NCBI GenBank assembly: GCA_018830045.1
Contig: JAHJTF010000021.1
Coordinates: forward strand, 1-48,522
Source of the DNA: Patescibacteria group bacterium
GTDB lineage: Bacteria > Patescibacteriota > Microgenomatia > UBA1400 > PJMF01
Direction of reading: 5' to 3'
DNA length: 48,522 nucleotides
Part shown: positions 9,808 to 18,543 of the stretch, piece by piece
Layout: every line of letters begins with the position of its first letter
How positions within the stretch are numbered: position 1 is the first letter of the stretch
Made by a program: the position numbers and the translations under genes
The notes under the pieces: generated by a model
What the model was told of the DNA's origin: nothing
The model's input: only the letters and a program-made list of their open reading frames with translations
Database searches by the model: none

Positions 9808-10671
9808 ATGCGACTGCGAACCTATTGGCACATTTTAAAAAAAACTTTTTCTTCTCCGGCTTATTACTTAGAAGTTATTAAAGCCCCTTTTTGGCTAAGT
9901 TTAAAATTTTTTATTCTGAGCATGATTTTACTAGGTATTTCTTGGGCCCTAAGAATTAACCAACGAATTATCCCACAACTCCAACAGCAGAGCGAGGCTA
10001 TACTTAAAGAACTAGCGGACAATTATCCTGAAAATTTACAACTCGTTTGGACTGGAGAAAGAATTGAAATCACTCCTTTGGAAATACTGGAGATTCAATA
10101 TCCAACACATCTAAAAATCGGTCTTCAGCTACCACCTCGCCTAGCTTATCTTAGCCCTGATGAACAAACGCCAGAACAGTTTGATGAGAAATTTGCCAAT
10201 GAAAGTCTATTCATTTTAACTCCTCGCTATCTCTACCTAAATAACCTTAGAGATTCCTGGACAGCAATGCTTTTAACAGAGTTGCTACCCACAGATCCAG
10301 CCACTCTTTCCAAAGAAACTCTACCCAACTATTTAGATCAAGTTAAATTATTTATTTCTAGGTTGGTTACTTTTACTCAACGAGCAATTTATATAGTTTT
10401 ACCAGCGTTTTCCATCTTTGTCATGCTTTGGGTAGGATTGATTGAATCAATCTTTATGTATTTATTCTTTAAATTTAATCAAATTAAATTAAACTTTAAA
10501 AAAACTTATCAACTCTCACTCCACTTAATGGTGGTAGCAGAAACCATTAACCAACTCACGTCTTGGCTTTACCCCAAAGTTCAATTACCAATGTTTGTCC
10601 TATCTTTTTGGATAATCCTACTCTATATTTTCTGGACTCAACGGAAAAAATTTTCACTTCTTAAATCTTAG
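9808..10671 (+). CDS. DUF1189-like membrane protein
   Basis: Multi-TM; N-terminal FSSPAYYLEVIKAPFWLSLKFFILSMILLG typical of that family. Confidence 0.6.
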   Translation: MRLRTYWHILKKTFSSPAYYLEVIKAPFWLSLKFFILSMILLGISWALRINQRIIPQLQQQSEAILKELADNYPENLQLVWTGERIEITPLEILEIQYPTHLKIGLQLPPRLAYLSPDEQTPEQFDEKFANESLFILTPRYLYLNNLRDSWTAMLLTELLPTDPATLSKETLPNYLDQVKLFISRLVTFTQRAIYIVLPAFSIFVMLWVGLIESIFMYLFFKFNQIKLNFKKTYQLSLHLMVVAETINQLTSWLYPKVQLPMFVLSFWIILLYIFWTQRKKFSLLKS

Positions 10672-10672
10672 C

Positions 10673-11059
10673 TCACTCATCTTCTAGGTTAATTTTAATC
10701 TCAACTAGGGGGAAAGGCAACTTTTCCTGACTGGGATCTGCAAGCTCTAGCTCTTGAGATAATTCTTGGACTCTCTGCTCTAACGGACCAGATATGGCTT
10801 TATCAAGCGGGCTATCATCAAGCAAAATATTTTTTTCTCCGGGACTTGATTGTCGTGACTTAATAAAAACTGCCCCCAATACTAGTAATAGTAAACAAAT
10901 TCCAATCGCAAGCACAATTTTCTTGGGGAATTCTTTATTATTTGGAGTCTTTTCATCATCTAATAGTGGCTGCTGGGGTTCTTGTCGAGCCGTTGGTTTC
11001 TCGTACAAGGGACTCTCTGTTATAAATTGTGTCTGGTCTTGGGCATCTGATTGTTTCAT
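10673..11059 (-). CDS. Hypothetical single-TM protein
   Basis: ORF with one central TM; overlaps next ORF by 4 nt. Confidence 0.5.
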   Translation of the reverse strand: MKQSDAQDQTQFITESPLYEKPTARQEPQQPLLDDEKTPNNKEFPKKIVLAIGICLLLLVLGAVFIKSRQSSPGEKNILLDDSPLDKAISGPLEQRVQELSQELELADPSQEKLPFPLVEIKINLEDE

Positions 11060-11892
11060 ATCTTAAGCAACTCCTCTAAAAACAACAGGGCTTTAGCTAG
11101 GGATGAATAAATTCTGCTCAAACGATCATTGGCAAACTGATAAACTTCCTTATAGTCTAAATCAGAGGAATCAGAAAATTTGGCTTCTACTAGATCAAAC
11201 TCTCCTTTCAAACTACTCAAAACCCTATTGGTTTCATCAAAAGAACGTTTTCTTTCAGCTGATTTTAAGGCTCCGCCAGCAGTAGCCAATTGTTCCTCCA
11301 TGTCATGCCTGAGGACAAGGGCTTTGTCATGAACTGTCTGTAGTTTACCGACCGTTAAAAGTGCAAGCACCCGATAAACTGATTCCTCGATTTCACTAAA
11401 TAATTCTTTAAACTCTACAGCAACGTTAGCTATGCTAGGCTTGTCCAATGGCTCAGCTAACTTTTGTTGATGTTGTTCAATTTTACTTAGGGTATCCAAG
11501 AGATTCTGTTGCGCAGCTTGCTTTTCTGGTAACTCAATACCTGCTTGGGCCAATAAATGAAAACGCAATAATCTAATGTAAGTTCGCAGGACGTTGGCTC
11601 TGGCCACCATTGCGGCTTGCGTTGCTCTAACTGATTTTTCTAAAGAGGCTAATGTCTCAAGTTGGAAATATTGTTGCTTAAGAATCTTGTATTCTTTTTC
11701 ACTGGAGCGGTAATCCTCAAGCTCTCCGCGGTACTGGAGAGTTAACTGTCTAATATCTTTAGAAAAAGATTGGGCGTCAAACACCTTTTGATTATCTTCT
11801 AGCGGCGGAATCTCTTGAGCTAGCGCTTGTCCGTGAGTCAATAATAAAAACGAGATGATAGTAGTTAAAAAATTTTTGTTGATCCAGTTCAT
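11056..11892 (-). CDS. Hypothetical secreted coiled-coil protein
   Basis: N-terminal signal sequence, heptad-rich body. Confidence 0.5.
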   Translation of the reverse strand: MNWINKNFLTTIISFLLLTHGQALAQEIPPLEDNQKVFDAQSFSKDIRQLTLQYRGELEDYRSSEKEYKILKQQYFQLETLASLEKSVRATQAAMVARANVLRTYIRLLRFHLLAQAGIELPEKQAAQQNLLDTLSKIEQHQQKLAEPLDKPSIANVAVEFKELFSEIEESVYRVLALLTVGKLQTVHDKALVLRHDMEEQLATAGGALKSAERKRSFDETNRVLSSLKGEFDLVEAKFSDSSDLDYKEVYQFANDRLSRIYSSLAKALLFLEELLKI

Positions 11893-11916
11893 AAGCTGAG
11901 TTACTTGATATGTGAT

Positions 11917-12174
11917 TTAAAGTGTTACTAAGATGAGCAACAATCCGGCTAAAGTTCCTATCCCAAAATACTCTAGTACAACTCTCCCAGTGATCTGATT
12001 AGTTTTAAAATGAGTCAAAATGCCCCAAAGTAAGTAAAAAACAGCAATGGAAATAGCCACCATACGCTGGGTTTGACGATCTGGCCAAGCACCTAGAAAT
12101 AGGATTACTCCTAAAACTAATCCAATAATTAATATTATGTATGCTAATTTGTGTTTGTTTAATTCTTTTAACAT
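11917..12174 (-). CDS. Hypothetical small membrane protein
   Basis: Three hydrophobic segments. Confidence 0.5.
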   Translation of the reverse strand: MLKELNKHKLAYIILIIGLVLGVILFLGAWPDRQTQRMVAISIAVFYLLWGILTHFKTNQITGRVVLEYFGIGTLAGLLLILVTL

Positions 12175-12178
12175 CTGC

Positions 12179-13093
12179 TTATCCCACTACTCCTCCCCTA
12201 AAGAAAATAATTAAATACATCACAGCAATAAAAAGAAAAATATGTGCCAGATTTTTGCCCACTATGCGAATACTGTCACGGTTACCAATAATAAACGTGT
12301 CATAAATTAAAGTGCTAACAATTAGTATAATCACAGCCAAAAAGAAGGCTTTGGTTAATTGAAGTGGTGTAAACAAGGGTGGTGACTCAACCTGGCCTCC
12401 TGGAACTAACAAACTAGCCAATATACTGGCTTGAGAACGCTTTACTGCGTCTCCTGAGGCTTGGACAACCTTTGCTTCATCTGCATCTCCTAGCACGGGT
12501 TTAGCCCCAACTCCTGCTTGAGTACCAAACATCTGGACAACCAGAGTGGTTTCATATCCCTCTAAGCTACCATCAATGACTGCAATCCCAATTTCTTCAT
12601 ATTTTGAATTAACAATATTAGCCCGATGAGTCGGCGAAGCCATCCAGGCCGCGACCATGTTTGGCGTATTGGCAAAATCTCGAGCCAAATTTTCTCCTGC
12701 CACCCGATATTGATACCCGGCTTGTTGAATAAAGTACCAAGGTTCAACACCATCAGGAGCAGTATGAGACCAATACTGATCAGTAAACATGTTTTGCCCC
12801 TTAGCTAGGGCGGCTTGGGTCAAACTTTGATTTAATTGTAGTGGTTTCAAACCCAGCTGAGCTCGTTCTTGGTTGGTAGCTTCAATGACTTGCTTGGGAG
12901 TAATTGTAGATGCATAACCTAAAATACTGCCGTTAGCGCTTGTTAATCCAGAAAAAAGATGTAGTAAGGCCACAAAACCGCTGGCAATCAAAACCACAAA
13001 AAATAAAGCTTCGGGGTGCAATAATCGCGGTCGGTGATTATTCGAGCGTCTTGGATGAAAAATATGGGCAACAATATCAGACAATTTTCTCAC
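12179..13093 (-). CDS. CAP/SCP-PR1 domain protein with TM segments
   Basis: TNQERAQLGLKPLQLNQSLTQAALAKGQNM, YWSHTAPDG, AGENLARDF, WMASPTHRANIVNSKYEEIGIAV. Confidence 0.9.
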   Translation of the reverse strand: MRKLSDIVAHIFHPRRSNNHRPRLLHPEALFFVVLIASGFVALLHLFSGLTSANGSILGYASTITPKQVIEATNQERAQLGLKPLQLNQSLTQAALAKGQNMFTDQYWSHTAPDGVEPWYFIQQAGYQYRVAGENLARDFANTPNMVAAWMASPTHRANIVNSKYEEIGIAVIDGSLEGYETTLVVQMFGTQAGVGAKPVLGDADEAKVVQASGDAVKRSQASILASLLVPGGQVESPPLFTPLQLTKAFFLAVIILIVSTLIYDTFIIGNRDSIRIVGKNLAHIFLFIAVMYLIIFFRGGVVG

Positions 13094-13133
13094 GTACTCT
13101 ATTATGCAGCAAAAGTGAGAAGAAACTCAAGAG

Positions 13134-14192
13134 TTAAAGGGTGAAGTTGAAGGAAACGCTTTTTCCCAAGGGTGATAAAGAACCATCAGAATTATAGGCG
13201 CGAACGGTTAGATAGCCTTGGTTTATGGCTGGGAATTGGACAAGAATAAACTCTTTTTCTCGCGCAGGTTGAGGAGAGAATTCCGCAGGTAGCACTCTTT
13301 TTATGAGCTGAGCCTGAGTCCAGTTTTTTTCAGTAAGGGGATCTGTAAAAAAACGAATCTCGTAGCCCAAGGCTTTGTTTAAATTTTGATCATTGGTTTG
13401 AGGGCTAGTCCATTCAAGAGTCAAATATCCAGCTTTGTCGACAGTAACAAACAGATCACTGATTGGCTTGATTTCAATAAAGTTTTTATTATTATTAACA
13501 GTTAATTTAATACTATTAATAGTAGTCTGAGTGTTTTGTAGCTCGTCACCTGTGTTACCGCTCCATAAGGTTAAAGTTGTTGGATGATTGGTAAAAGTTA
13601 GGGGATTAAAACTGATGGTTTTTGGGCCAATTTCTACAGCTGATTGTTGATAAGTTAAGTATTCATCTATAGAAACAGTAAATCCGGGCTGATCAAATCC
13701 CAGAGCGGTTTCCTGACTAATGAGCTCATACTCAATTTCTAAAACCCAGGCCTTGCTTTCTGTTAAGTTTGGAAGTTTAAATGACAATTTTCCGTCTTGT
13801 AACTTAATTTGGTGGGCGAGTAAAATAATTTCTGTCTCAAGCGGTAGGGAAAGAGATGGCAATGGTGGCGAGGGAGGAGATGATAATGGTGATGGGGAAA
13901 TAGCCGGCGAGGGTAGCGGAGAAATAACCGGCGAAGATAGTGGAGAAATAGCCGGCGAAAATGGTGAAGAAAAAGCTAGCGGAAGCAGGGAGAAGGATGG
14001 CGGGGAGGAGGCAGACAGAAACGAGTTATCTTGAGTTGCATGTTTAATCGACTCAGCCCCCGCTTCCATCACCTCCCCCCTCACCTCCCCCGCAATTCCC
14101 TGTTTGACTGCTAAATCACGAGCGATGGGTAATTCTAAAACCGCAACCATCACCAGACCAAAAGCCAAACTCAGTCTTAACGCCAGTTTCAT
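13134..14192 (-). CDS. Secreted, cohesin/fibronectin-like protein with Ser/Pro-rich linker
   Basis: Signal peptide, SPAISPLSSPVISPLPSP linker, beta-rich body; adjacent to SipW-like peptidase. Confidence 0.5.
   Translation of the reverse strand: MKLALRLSLAFGLVMVAVLELPIARDLAVKQGIAGEVRGEVMEAGAESIKHATQDNSFLSASSPPSFSLLPLAFSSPFSPAISPLSSPVISPLPSPAISPSPLSSPPSPPLPSLSLPLETEIILLAHQIKLQDGKLSFKLPNLTESKAWVLEIEYELISQETALGFDQPGFTVSIDEYLTYQQSAVEIGPKTISFNPLTFTNHPTTLTLWSGNTGDELQNTQTTINSIKLTVNNNKNFIEIKPISDLFVTVDKAGYLTLEWTSPQTNDQNLNKALGYEIRFFTDPLTEKNWTQAQLIKRVLPAEFSPQPAREKEFILVQFPAINQGYLTVRAYNSDGSLSPLGKSVSFNFTL
13894..13965 (-). repeat. Three tandem copies of a 24-bp unit encoding the Ser/Pro linker
   Basis: ggggaaatagccggcgagggtagc / ggagaaataaccggcgaagatagt / ggagaaatagccggcgaaaatggt. 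Confidence 0.8.
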
Positions 14193-14674
14193 AATAACTT
14201 AGTTAATTCGTTAATGATCAATAAAGCTAACAGCATAAAAATCATTACTCCAATCCCCTCCCTACTTCTAAACCAACTCAGAGCGTAGCCAACTTGTGGT
14301 ATTGACCCCATTAACTTACCTTTTACTTGCCCAGCAAAAACACTCTGAGCTGATAAATAAGCCGTTGCATCGCCTTGGGTGAGATAGGTGATTTGATTAT
14401 CTTTGGTTTGCTTTGCAACAATCCGATGAATAACTAACTTACTATCGCCACCATCTCCCACTTGATAAGCAATCACCTCTCCGGGGCTATAAGTAGCTTG
14501 AGCTTTGTAGATCGCAATGCTACCAACCGGTAAGCTTGGTTCCATTGAACCTGATTTGACAATCGCCAACTGATACCACTGATCTACGACGGGAATCAGC
14601 GGTATCAGTAGTAAGATTGCCAGTAACAAGCTAATTGTCAGAACTAAATTGGAAACAAGCTTTTGGATACACAT
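14189..14674 (-). CDS. Signal peptidase I (SipW-like)
   Basis: AIVKSGSMEPSLPVGSIAIYK, VIHRIVAKQ. Confidence 0.85.
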   Translation of the reverse strand: MCIQKLVSNLVLTISLLLAILLLIPLIPVVDQWYQLAIVKSGSMEPSLPVGSIAIYKAQATYSPGEVIAYQVGDGGDSKLVIHRIVAKQTKDNQITYLTQGDATAYLSAQSVFAGQVKGKLMGSIPQVGYALSWFRSREGIGVMIFMLLALLIINELTKLL

Positions 14675-14682
14675 AATTCTCC

Positions 14683-15384
14683 TTAATTAGTCCCCTGCTC
14701 ACCGGTAAACTCTAGATCCACTTCCACCCAAGCATCTTGATAACTAATATTAGCCTCTGGGTCATACAACCAGGTCAAAAATAAACCCTTGCCGTGACCT
14801 GCGTTACCTCCTAAATTGGAGTCCGTATCACTCCCCGGGAGTACCTCTGTACCAGGCTCTAGATCATAGGCCACACCACCATGGACTAAGTCTGTGCCTG
14901 CATAAAAATCAAGCAAAGTAAAATCACCGCCATTGAGGTCATATTTCGTAATCAAATCTGGCAAGATATCTTCTCCAACGTCCTGGATTCCATTACCGTT
15001 GCGGTCATACCAAGCTGTAATCAGATTAACCACCTCATCTAAGTGTTTAACGCCGTAGTACTTACGATCAGTCAACGTCAAATAAACTGATTCTGCATCA
15101 ACATCGCCGGTGTTGCGAATAAACACCCTAGAGCTGATGGTATCGCCCGGTGTCCATTCTAATTGAGTCGTCCAAACACCAACGGTATTCCCAGACCAAT
15201 TACTGGCCATTGTCTCAGCAATGTTGTCGCCGTCTGCATCAATACTGCTAATCTGAAGATCAAATAAGCCAGAATAGAATTTGTTGTCCTTTGCTATGAC
15301 TAAATCCTGAAACAGAGCATAGCCATGACCGACAACAAACACACTCACTAATACTAAAAATAAGGAAAGAATAATTTTACGCAT
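14683..15384 (-). CDS. TasA/CalY-like SipW-dependent secreted protein
   Basis: Signal peptide followed by ALFQDLVIAKDNKFYSGLFDLQIS; RVFIRNTGDVDAESVYLTL; adjacent to SipW; strong SD AAGGAGGAGA. Confidence 0.75.
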   Translation of the reverse strand: MRKIILSLFLVLVSVFVVGHGYALFQDLVIAKDNKFYSGLFDLQISSIDADGDNIAETMASNWSGNTVGVWTTQLEWTPGDTISSRVFIRNTGDVDAESVYLTLTDRKYYGVKHLDEVVNLITAWYDRNGNGIQDVGEDILPDLITKYDLNGGDFTLLDFYAGTDLVHGGVAYDLEPGTEVLPGSDTDSNLGGNAGHGKGLFLTWLYDPEANISYQDAWVEVDLEFTGEQGTN

Positions 15385-15472
15385 TGACTCTCCTCCTTTC
15401 TTAATTAGAAAGTGTAAAGAGCCATGCTTACCAAAAGTGTAGAATATTTATTGAAATTTTTGCAATAATTTT

Positions 15473-15793
15473 TTAGACGGATTTGAGAGTTTTTTTATCA
15501 ACTCCTAGTTTTTGAAACTGGCCACGACGAAACAAAACTCCAATCACAGCATATACTGCGATATCTATCCAAGTCTCCTCAATAGACTCATTAGTGGGAC
15601 CTTCCTTAGTGATCAGTAGATTTTTTAATCGCTGGACTTTTTCCATAATTCGTATCGCGACCCCGAGCTCTTCTATGGCTAAAATGTTACCCTTACCATA
15701 ATCACGATGTTTTTTAAGAAACATTTTTAAAAGCTCAACATTTACCTGTTCAAAGGCTTGGTCTAGGGTTTTAGCATCATTTTTTGAAGGCAT
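15473..15793 (-). CDS. DUF1599 / nucleotide modification associated domain 1-like protein
   Basis: KKHRDYGKGNILAIEELGVAIRIMEKVQRLKNLL...ESIEETWIDIAVYAVIG. Confidence 0.65.
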   Translation of the reverse strand: MPSKNDAKTLDQAFEQVNVELLKMFLKKHRDYGKGNILAIEELGVAIRIMEKVQRLKNLLITKEGPTNESIEETWIDIAVYAVIGVLFRRGQFQKLGVDKKTLKSV

Positions 15794-15853
15794 AAGGGCT
15801 TTCTATGCTTATTTTTACTCTACTAATGTAGCATATTCTGCTAAACTGTGGTT

Positions 15854-16390
15854 ATGTGGTTACAAATTTTATTTTTAGTTTATTTAATTGGAGCAACTAC
15901 CTACTTTTTGATTGAACTAAAAAAAACAATCGTAAAATTGTATGTCGTTCTTCAAGGACCATTTTTTGCCCCAACTAGCTATAAGCGGATTAAACAAATT
16001 GCTCGGTTAGCAAAACTCAAACCCAATATGAAGCTAGCGGATTTAGGAGCGGGTGATGGCCGAGTTTTAATTGAGTTAGCTAAATCTTGTCCCGGAATTA
16101 AAGCTGTGGGCATTGAACTAGATCCTGAATATGTAAAGCTTGCTAGAAAAAATATTAGTGCTGCTGGACTGGCGAAAAAGATCCAAATAAAACACGCAAG
16201 TTTTTGGGAAGTAAGCCTCTCTGAATACGACGTAATTACTACTTACTGCATACAAAGATTTATGGGTAAATTGGAGAAAAAGTTGAAAAATGAGATCAAA
16301 AAGTCTTGCAAAGTGATTTCGGTTTTTTTTCAGTTCCCAACCTGGGAGCCAAAGAAGCAGTTGGGTGATATTAGGCTGTATAGAAAATAA
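15854..16390 (+). CDS. SAM-dependent methyltransferase, TM-anchored; ORF track start 15848 (GTG), preferred ATG 15854
   Basis: LADLGAGDGRVLIELAK, VGIELDPEYVKLARKN; -10-like TAAACT at 15842-15847. Confidence 0.8.
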   Translation: MWLQILFLVYLIGATTYFLIELKKTIVKLYVVLQGPFFAPTSYKRIKQIARLAKLKPNMKLADLGAGDGRVLIELAKSCPGIKAVGIELDPEYVKLARKNISAAGLAKKIQIKHASFWEVSLSEYDVITTYCIQRFMGKLEKKLKNEIKKSCKVISVFFQFPTWEPKKQLGDIRLYRK

Positions 16391-16420
16391 GAGATAAAAT
16401 TTGTATAATTAGCCATCCTA

Positions 16421-16492
16421 GGCCCCATCGTCTATCGGCTAGGACACTAGGTTCTCATCCTAGTAAGCAGGGTTCGATTCCCTGTGGGGTCA
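16421..16492 (+). tRNA. tRNA-Glu (anticodon CTC)
   Basis: GGCCCCA...TGGGGTC acceptor, CTAGG-TTCTCAT-CCTAG anticodon arm, CAGGG-TTCGATT-CCCTG T arm; TATAAT at 16404-16409. Confidence 0.95.
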
Positions 16493-18162
16493 CACATCGG
16501 GACTGATGAAGTCTCAAAGTAACGTTTTAGCCCTAAATATGGCGCTAATTTAGGGGTTCCAGAACTCAATTGTGTGTAGGTAGGCATACTATCAAAAATA
16601 AGGCCAAAAAAGGCTGCCCGTTTGAGCGGATTAGCCCCATCTATCAACAATTCTTCTAGGTGTTCCAGATAGTACCCGATGTGCTTCATGACGTTACCCA
16701 TATTTATGGTATTTACGTTCGTGACATGTTGTAATTTTTCTTGTTCTAATTGTTCTACTTCCTCTTCTGCCTTGACCAGATCAGCTTCCATGTATTTAAT
16801 AGCGACCTCGGATGATAGATACTTGATCTTGTCCGCAGCAGCTTGCGCAGAGGCTTTAAGAGACTGTATTTTTGTATCGATGATGGATTCGTCCTGAACG
16901 GTATTTTCGACTCGCTCATTCCATTTCGTAATCACAAATTTTTTCAAATCGTCGATATATTTTTGGTTAAAATCTAACTCACTAACAAATGTTTCAACAG
17001 TTGTTTCAAGCTCTCCAGCGGAGACTCTAAAGTAATGGCCACGCTTATTGCAGTGATAGGCTGGGTAGTAGGTTCCGAGGTGTCCACGAGAGGCACTACC
17101 AAAGAGTGGCTTGCTACAGTGCGGACACATAACGAATCGTTTATACGGAAACTTCGGATTGTTCACCAGCTTCTTCGTCATCCAATCAGGCAACTTTTTC
17201 TTCCACAGTTTAACCTCATCACCATCTTGAGATAACACGAGCTTTCCTTTATTAGCCTTGTTGTAAGTCTCGATTGAGACTAGTCCATCAAACTTGCCTT
17301 TTACAACCCCTCCCTCTGTCCATTTCTCAGAATTAACACCAGCAAATATTGGATTTTGGATATAGAGCCAGAATTGTTTAATCCGTAATCCTTTTCCACC
17401 ACGTTCACCAATAACTTTGGTTCGATCTTGAGGGTTTCGGATATATCGCTTACGTGTTTTATATCCCATGAGATTAATTTCATCGACTATCTCCTGATCT
17501 GACATTGTGCCTCGGCAACGTAATTCAAACATTTTGATGATCCATTGAGATTCCTCTGGATGAGCTTTCAGAATAACTCTTCTGCCATGTGGGGTTTCTA
17601 CTTTTTCATTGACATAACCAAATGGTGGCTGTCTGACTCGATATCCCATGCGGACATAGCGGATTTCAGCACCAATCATGCGCGTCATAATGTCGCGCAT
17701 TTCATCTTTAGCGCGCTCAGCTTCAAGGATCTCGGACTTTTTCGTGGGACTATATATACCCCATTTATATGAGAGCCCAAGATGTTCAAGAGTGTTTACG
17801 TCTTGACCGCCGATAATGCCATAAATATCAATGAGTCGTACTTGGTGTTTTTGTAGTTGCATGTTGAGGTGATCATAAATATATGACCCACCTCTGGTGA
17901 ATCGATCTATAGATTTGATTATGAATAATTGGATATCATTCTTTGGGTTTACACAGTAGTCGATGGCTTCCTGAACAGGCTGAACTTCCTTTGAGGCCGA
18001 TTCCATAAAGATAAAGAACTTCTTAATCTTGATATTGCGCATACTGGCAAATCGTTCAATCTGTTCTTTTTGTGCATCAGGAGAGTCACCCTGTAATCCC
18101 TGCTTCAGAGAAGATATCCGTATTGCCGCAACTGCATTGGCCTGAGTAGGGGTGGTGTTCAT
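16447..18162 (-). CDS. Large serine recombinase/integrase
   Basis: AVAAIRISSLKQGLQGDSPDAQKEQIERFA, IIKSIDRFTRGGSY, recombinase domain GYVNEKVETPHGRRVILKAHPEESQWI, CPHCSKPL zinc ribbon; C-terminus CDPTGNRTLLTRMRT is the antisense of tRNA-Glu. Confidence 0.93.
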   Translation of the reverse strand: MNTTPTQANAVAAIRISSLKQGLQGDSPDAQKEQIERFASMRNIKIKKFFIFMESASKEVQPVQEAIDYCVNPKNDIQLFIIKSIDRFTRGGSYIYDHLNMQLQKHQVRLIDIYGIIGGQDVNTLEHLGLSYKWGIYSPTKKSEILEAERAKDEMRDIMTRMIGAEIRYVRMGYRVRQPPFGYVNEKVETPHGRRVILKAHPEESQWIIKMFELRCRGTMSDQEIVDEINLMGYKTRKRYIRNPQDRTKVIGERGGKGLRIKQFWLYIQNPIFAGVNSEKWTEGGVVKGKFDGLVSIETYNKANKGKLVLSQDGDEVKLWKKKLPDWMTKKLVNNPKFPYKRFVMCPHCSKPLFGSASRGHLGTYYPAYHCNKRGHYFRVSAGELETTVETFVSELDFNQKYIDDLKKFVITKWNERVENTVQDESIIDTKIQSLKASAQAAADKIKYLSSEVAIKYMEADLVKAEEEVEQLEQEKLQHVTNVNTINMGNVMKHIGYYLEHLEELLIDGANPLKRAAFFGLIFDSMPTYTQLSSGTPKLAPYLGLKRYFETSSVPMCDPTGNRTLLTRMRT

Positions 18163-18317
18163 AGTTTTTCGCTCATTACTACATTTTGTTTCTGTTTTTC
18201 GAGGATGCGATCAACGATGAGGTTAGCAATAACTTTGAGTCGCTCTTCAACAGATAACTGAGGACCATTTTGAGGTAAATTCTTTGTTTCTTGAGTAGTT
18301 TCTCTTATTCGTTTCAT
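18159..18317 (-). CDS. Small (52 aa) ORF coupled to the integrase: MKRIRETTQETKNLPQNGPQLSVEERLKVIANLIVDRILEKQKQNVVMSEKL
   Basis: Read by eye on the minus strand; stop TGA overlaps the integrase ATG (ATGA); promoter directly upstream; below the 60-aa cutoff of the track. Confidence 0.75.
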   Translation of the reverse strand: MKRIRETTQETKNLPQNGPQLSVEERLKVIANLIVDRILEKQKQNVVMSEKL

Positions 18318-18336
18318 ACCAGATTATTGACTACAA

Positions 18337-18356
18337 ACTATCACTATAGTGATAGT
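18337..18356. promoter_or_regulatory. Perfect 20-bp palindrome (putative operator) ACTATCACTATAGTGATAGT
   Basis: Self-complementary; abuts and overlaps the -10 of the integrase promoter. Confidence 0.75.
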
Positions 18357-18381
18357 ATAGCAAGTCCTCATACCGTGTCAA
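18354..18381 (-). promoter_or_regulatory. Sigma70-type promoter TTGACA-N16-TATACT for the small ORF and integrase
   Basis: Minus strand TTGACA cggtatgaggacttgc TATACT. Confidence 0.8.
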
Positions 18382-18403
18382 GCATTATATTTAGGGTTAA
18401 AAC

Positions 18404-18423
18404 TGTCCCCGCGCTTGGGGACA
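18404..18423. promoter_or_regulatory. Inverted repeat TGTCCCC-gcgctt-GGGGACA in the divergent intergenic region
   Basis: 7-bp perfect arms, no T-run; operator or structured RNA. Confidence 0.5.
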
Positions 18424-18504
18424 ACTATAGCATTACTTTAGAGCGATATATTGGCATTTATACTTTTTATATTTACCCCTATTCCCTTATAAATAAGGAG
18501 AAGA

Positions 18505-18537
18505 ATGTTACAATACGTATTACTGCTCATAACTTAA
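18505..18537 (+). CDS. Possible 10-codon leader peptide MLQYVLLLIT upstream of the replication-relaxation-like gene
   Basis: AAGGAG Shine-Dalgarno at 18495-18500, ATG 18505, TAA ends 6 nt before ATG 18544. Confidence 0.35.
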   Translation: MLQYVLLLIT

Positions 18538-18543
18538 TCAACT

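Noticed and set aside
13720-14034. 104-aa Gly/Glu/Asp-rich plus-strand ORF
   Set aside because: Antisense shadow of the Ser/Pro repeat linker
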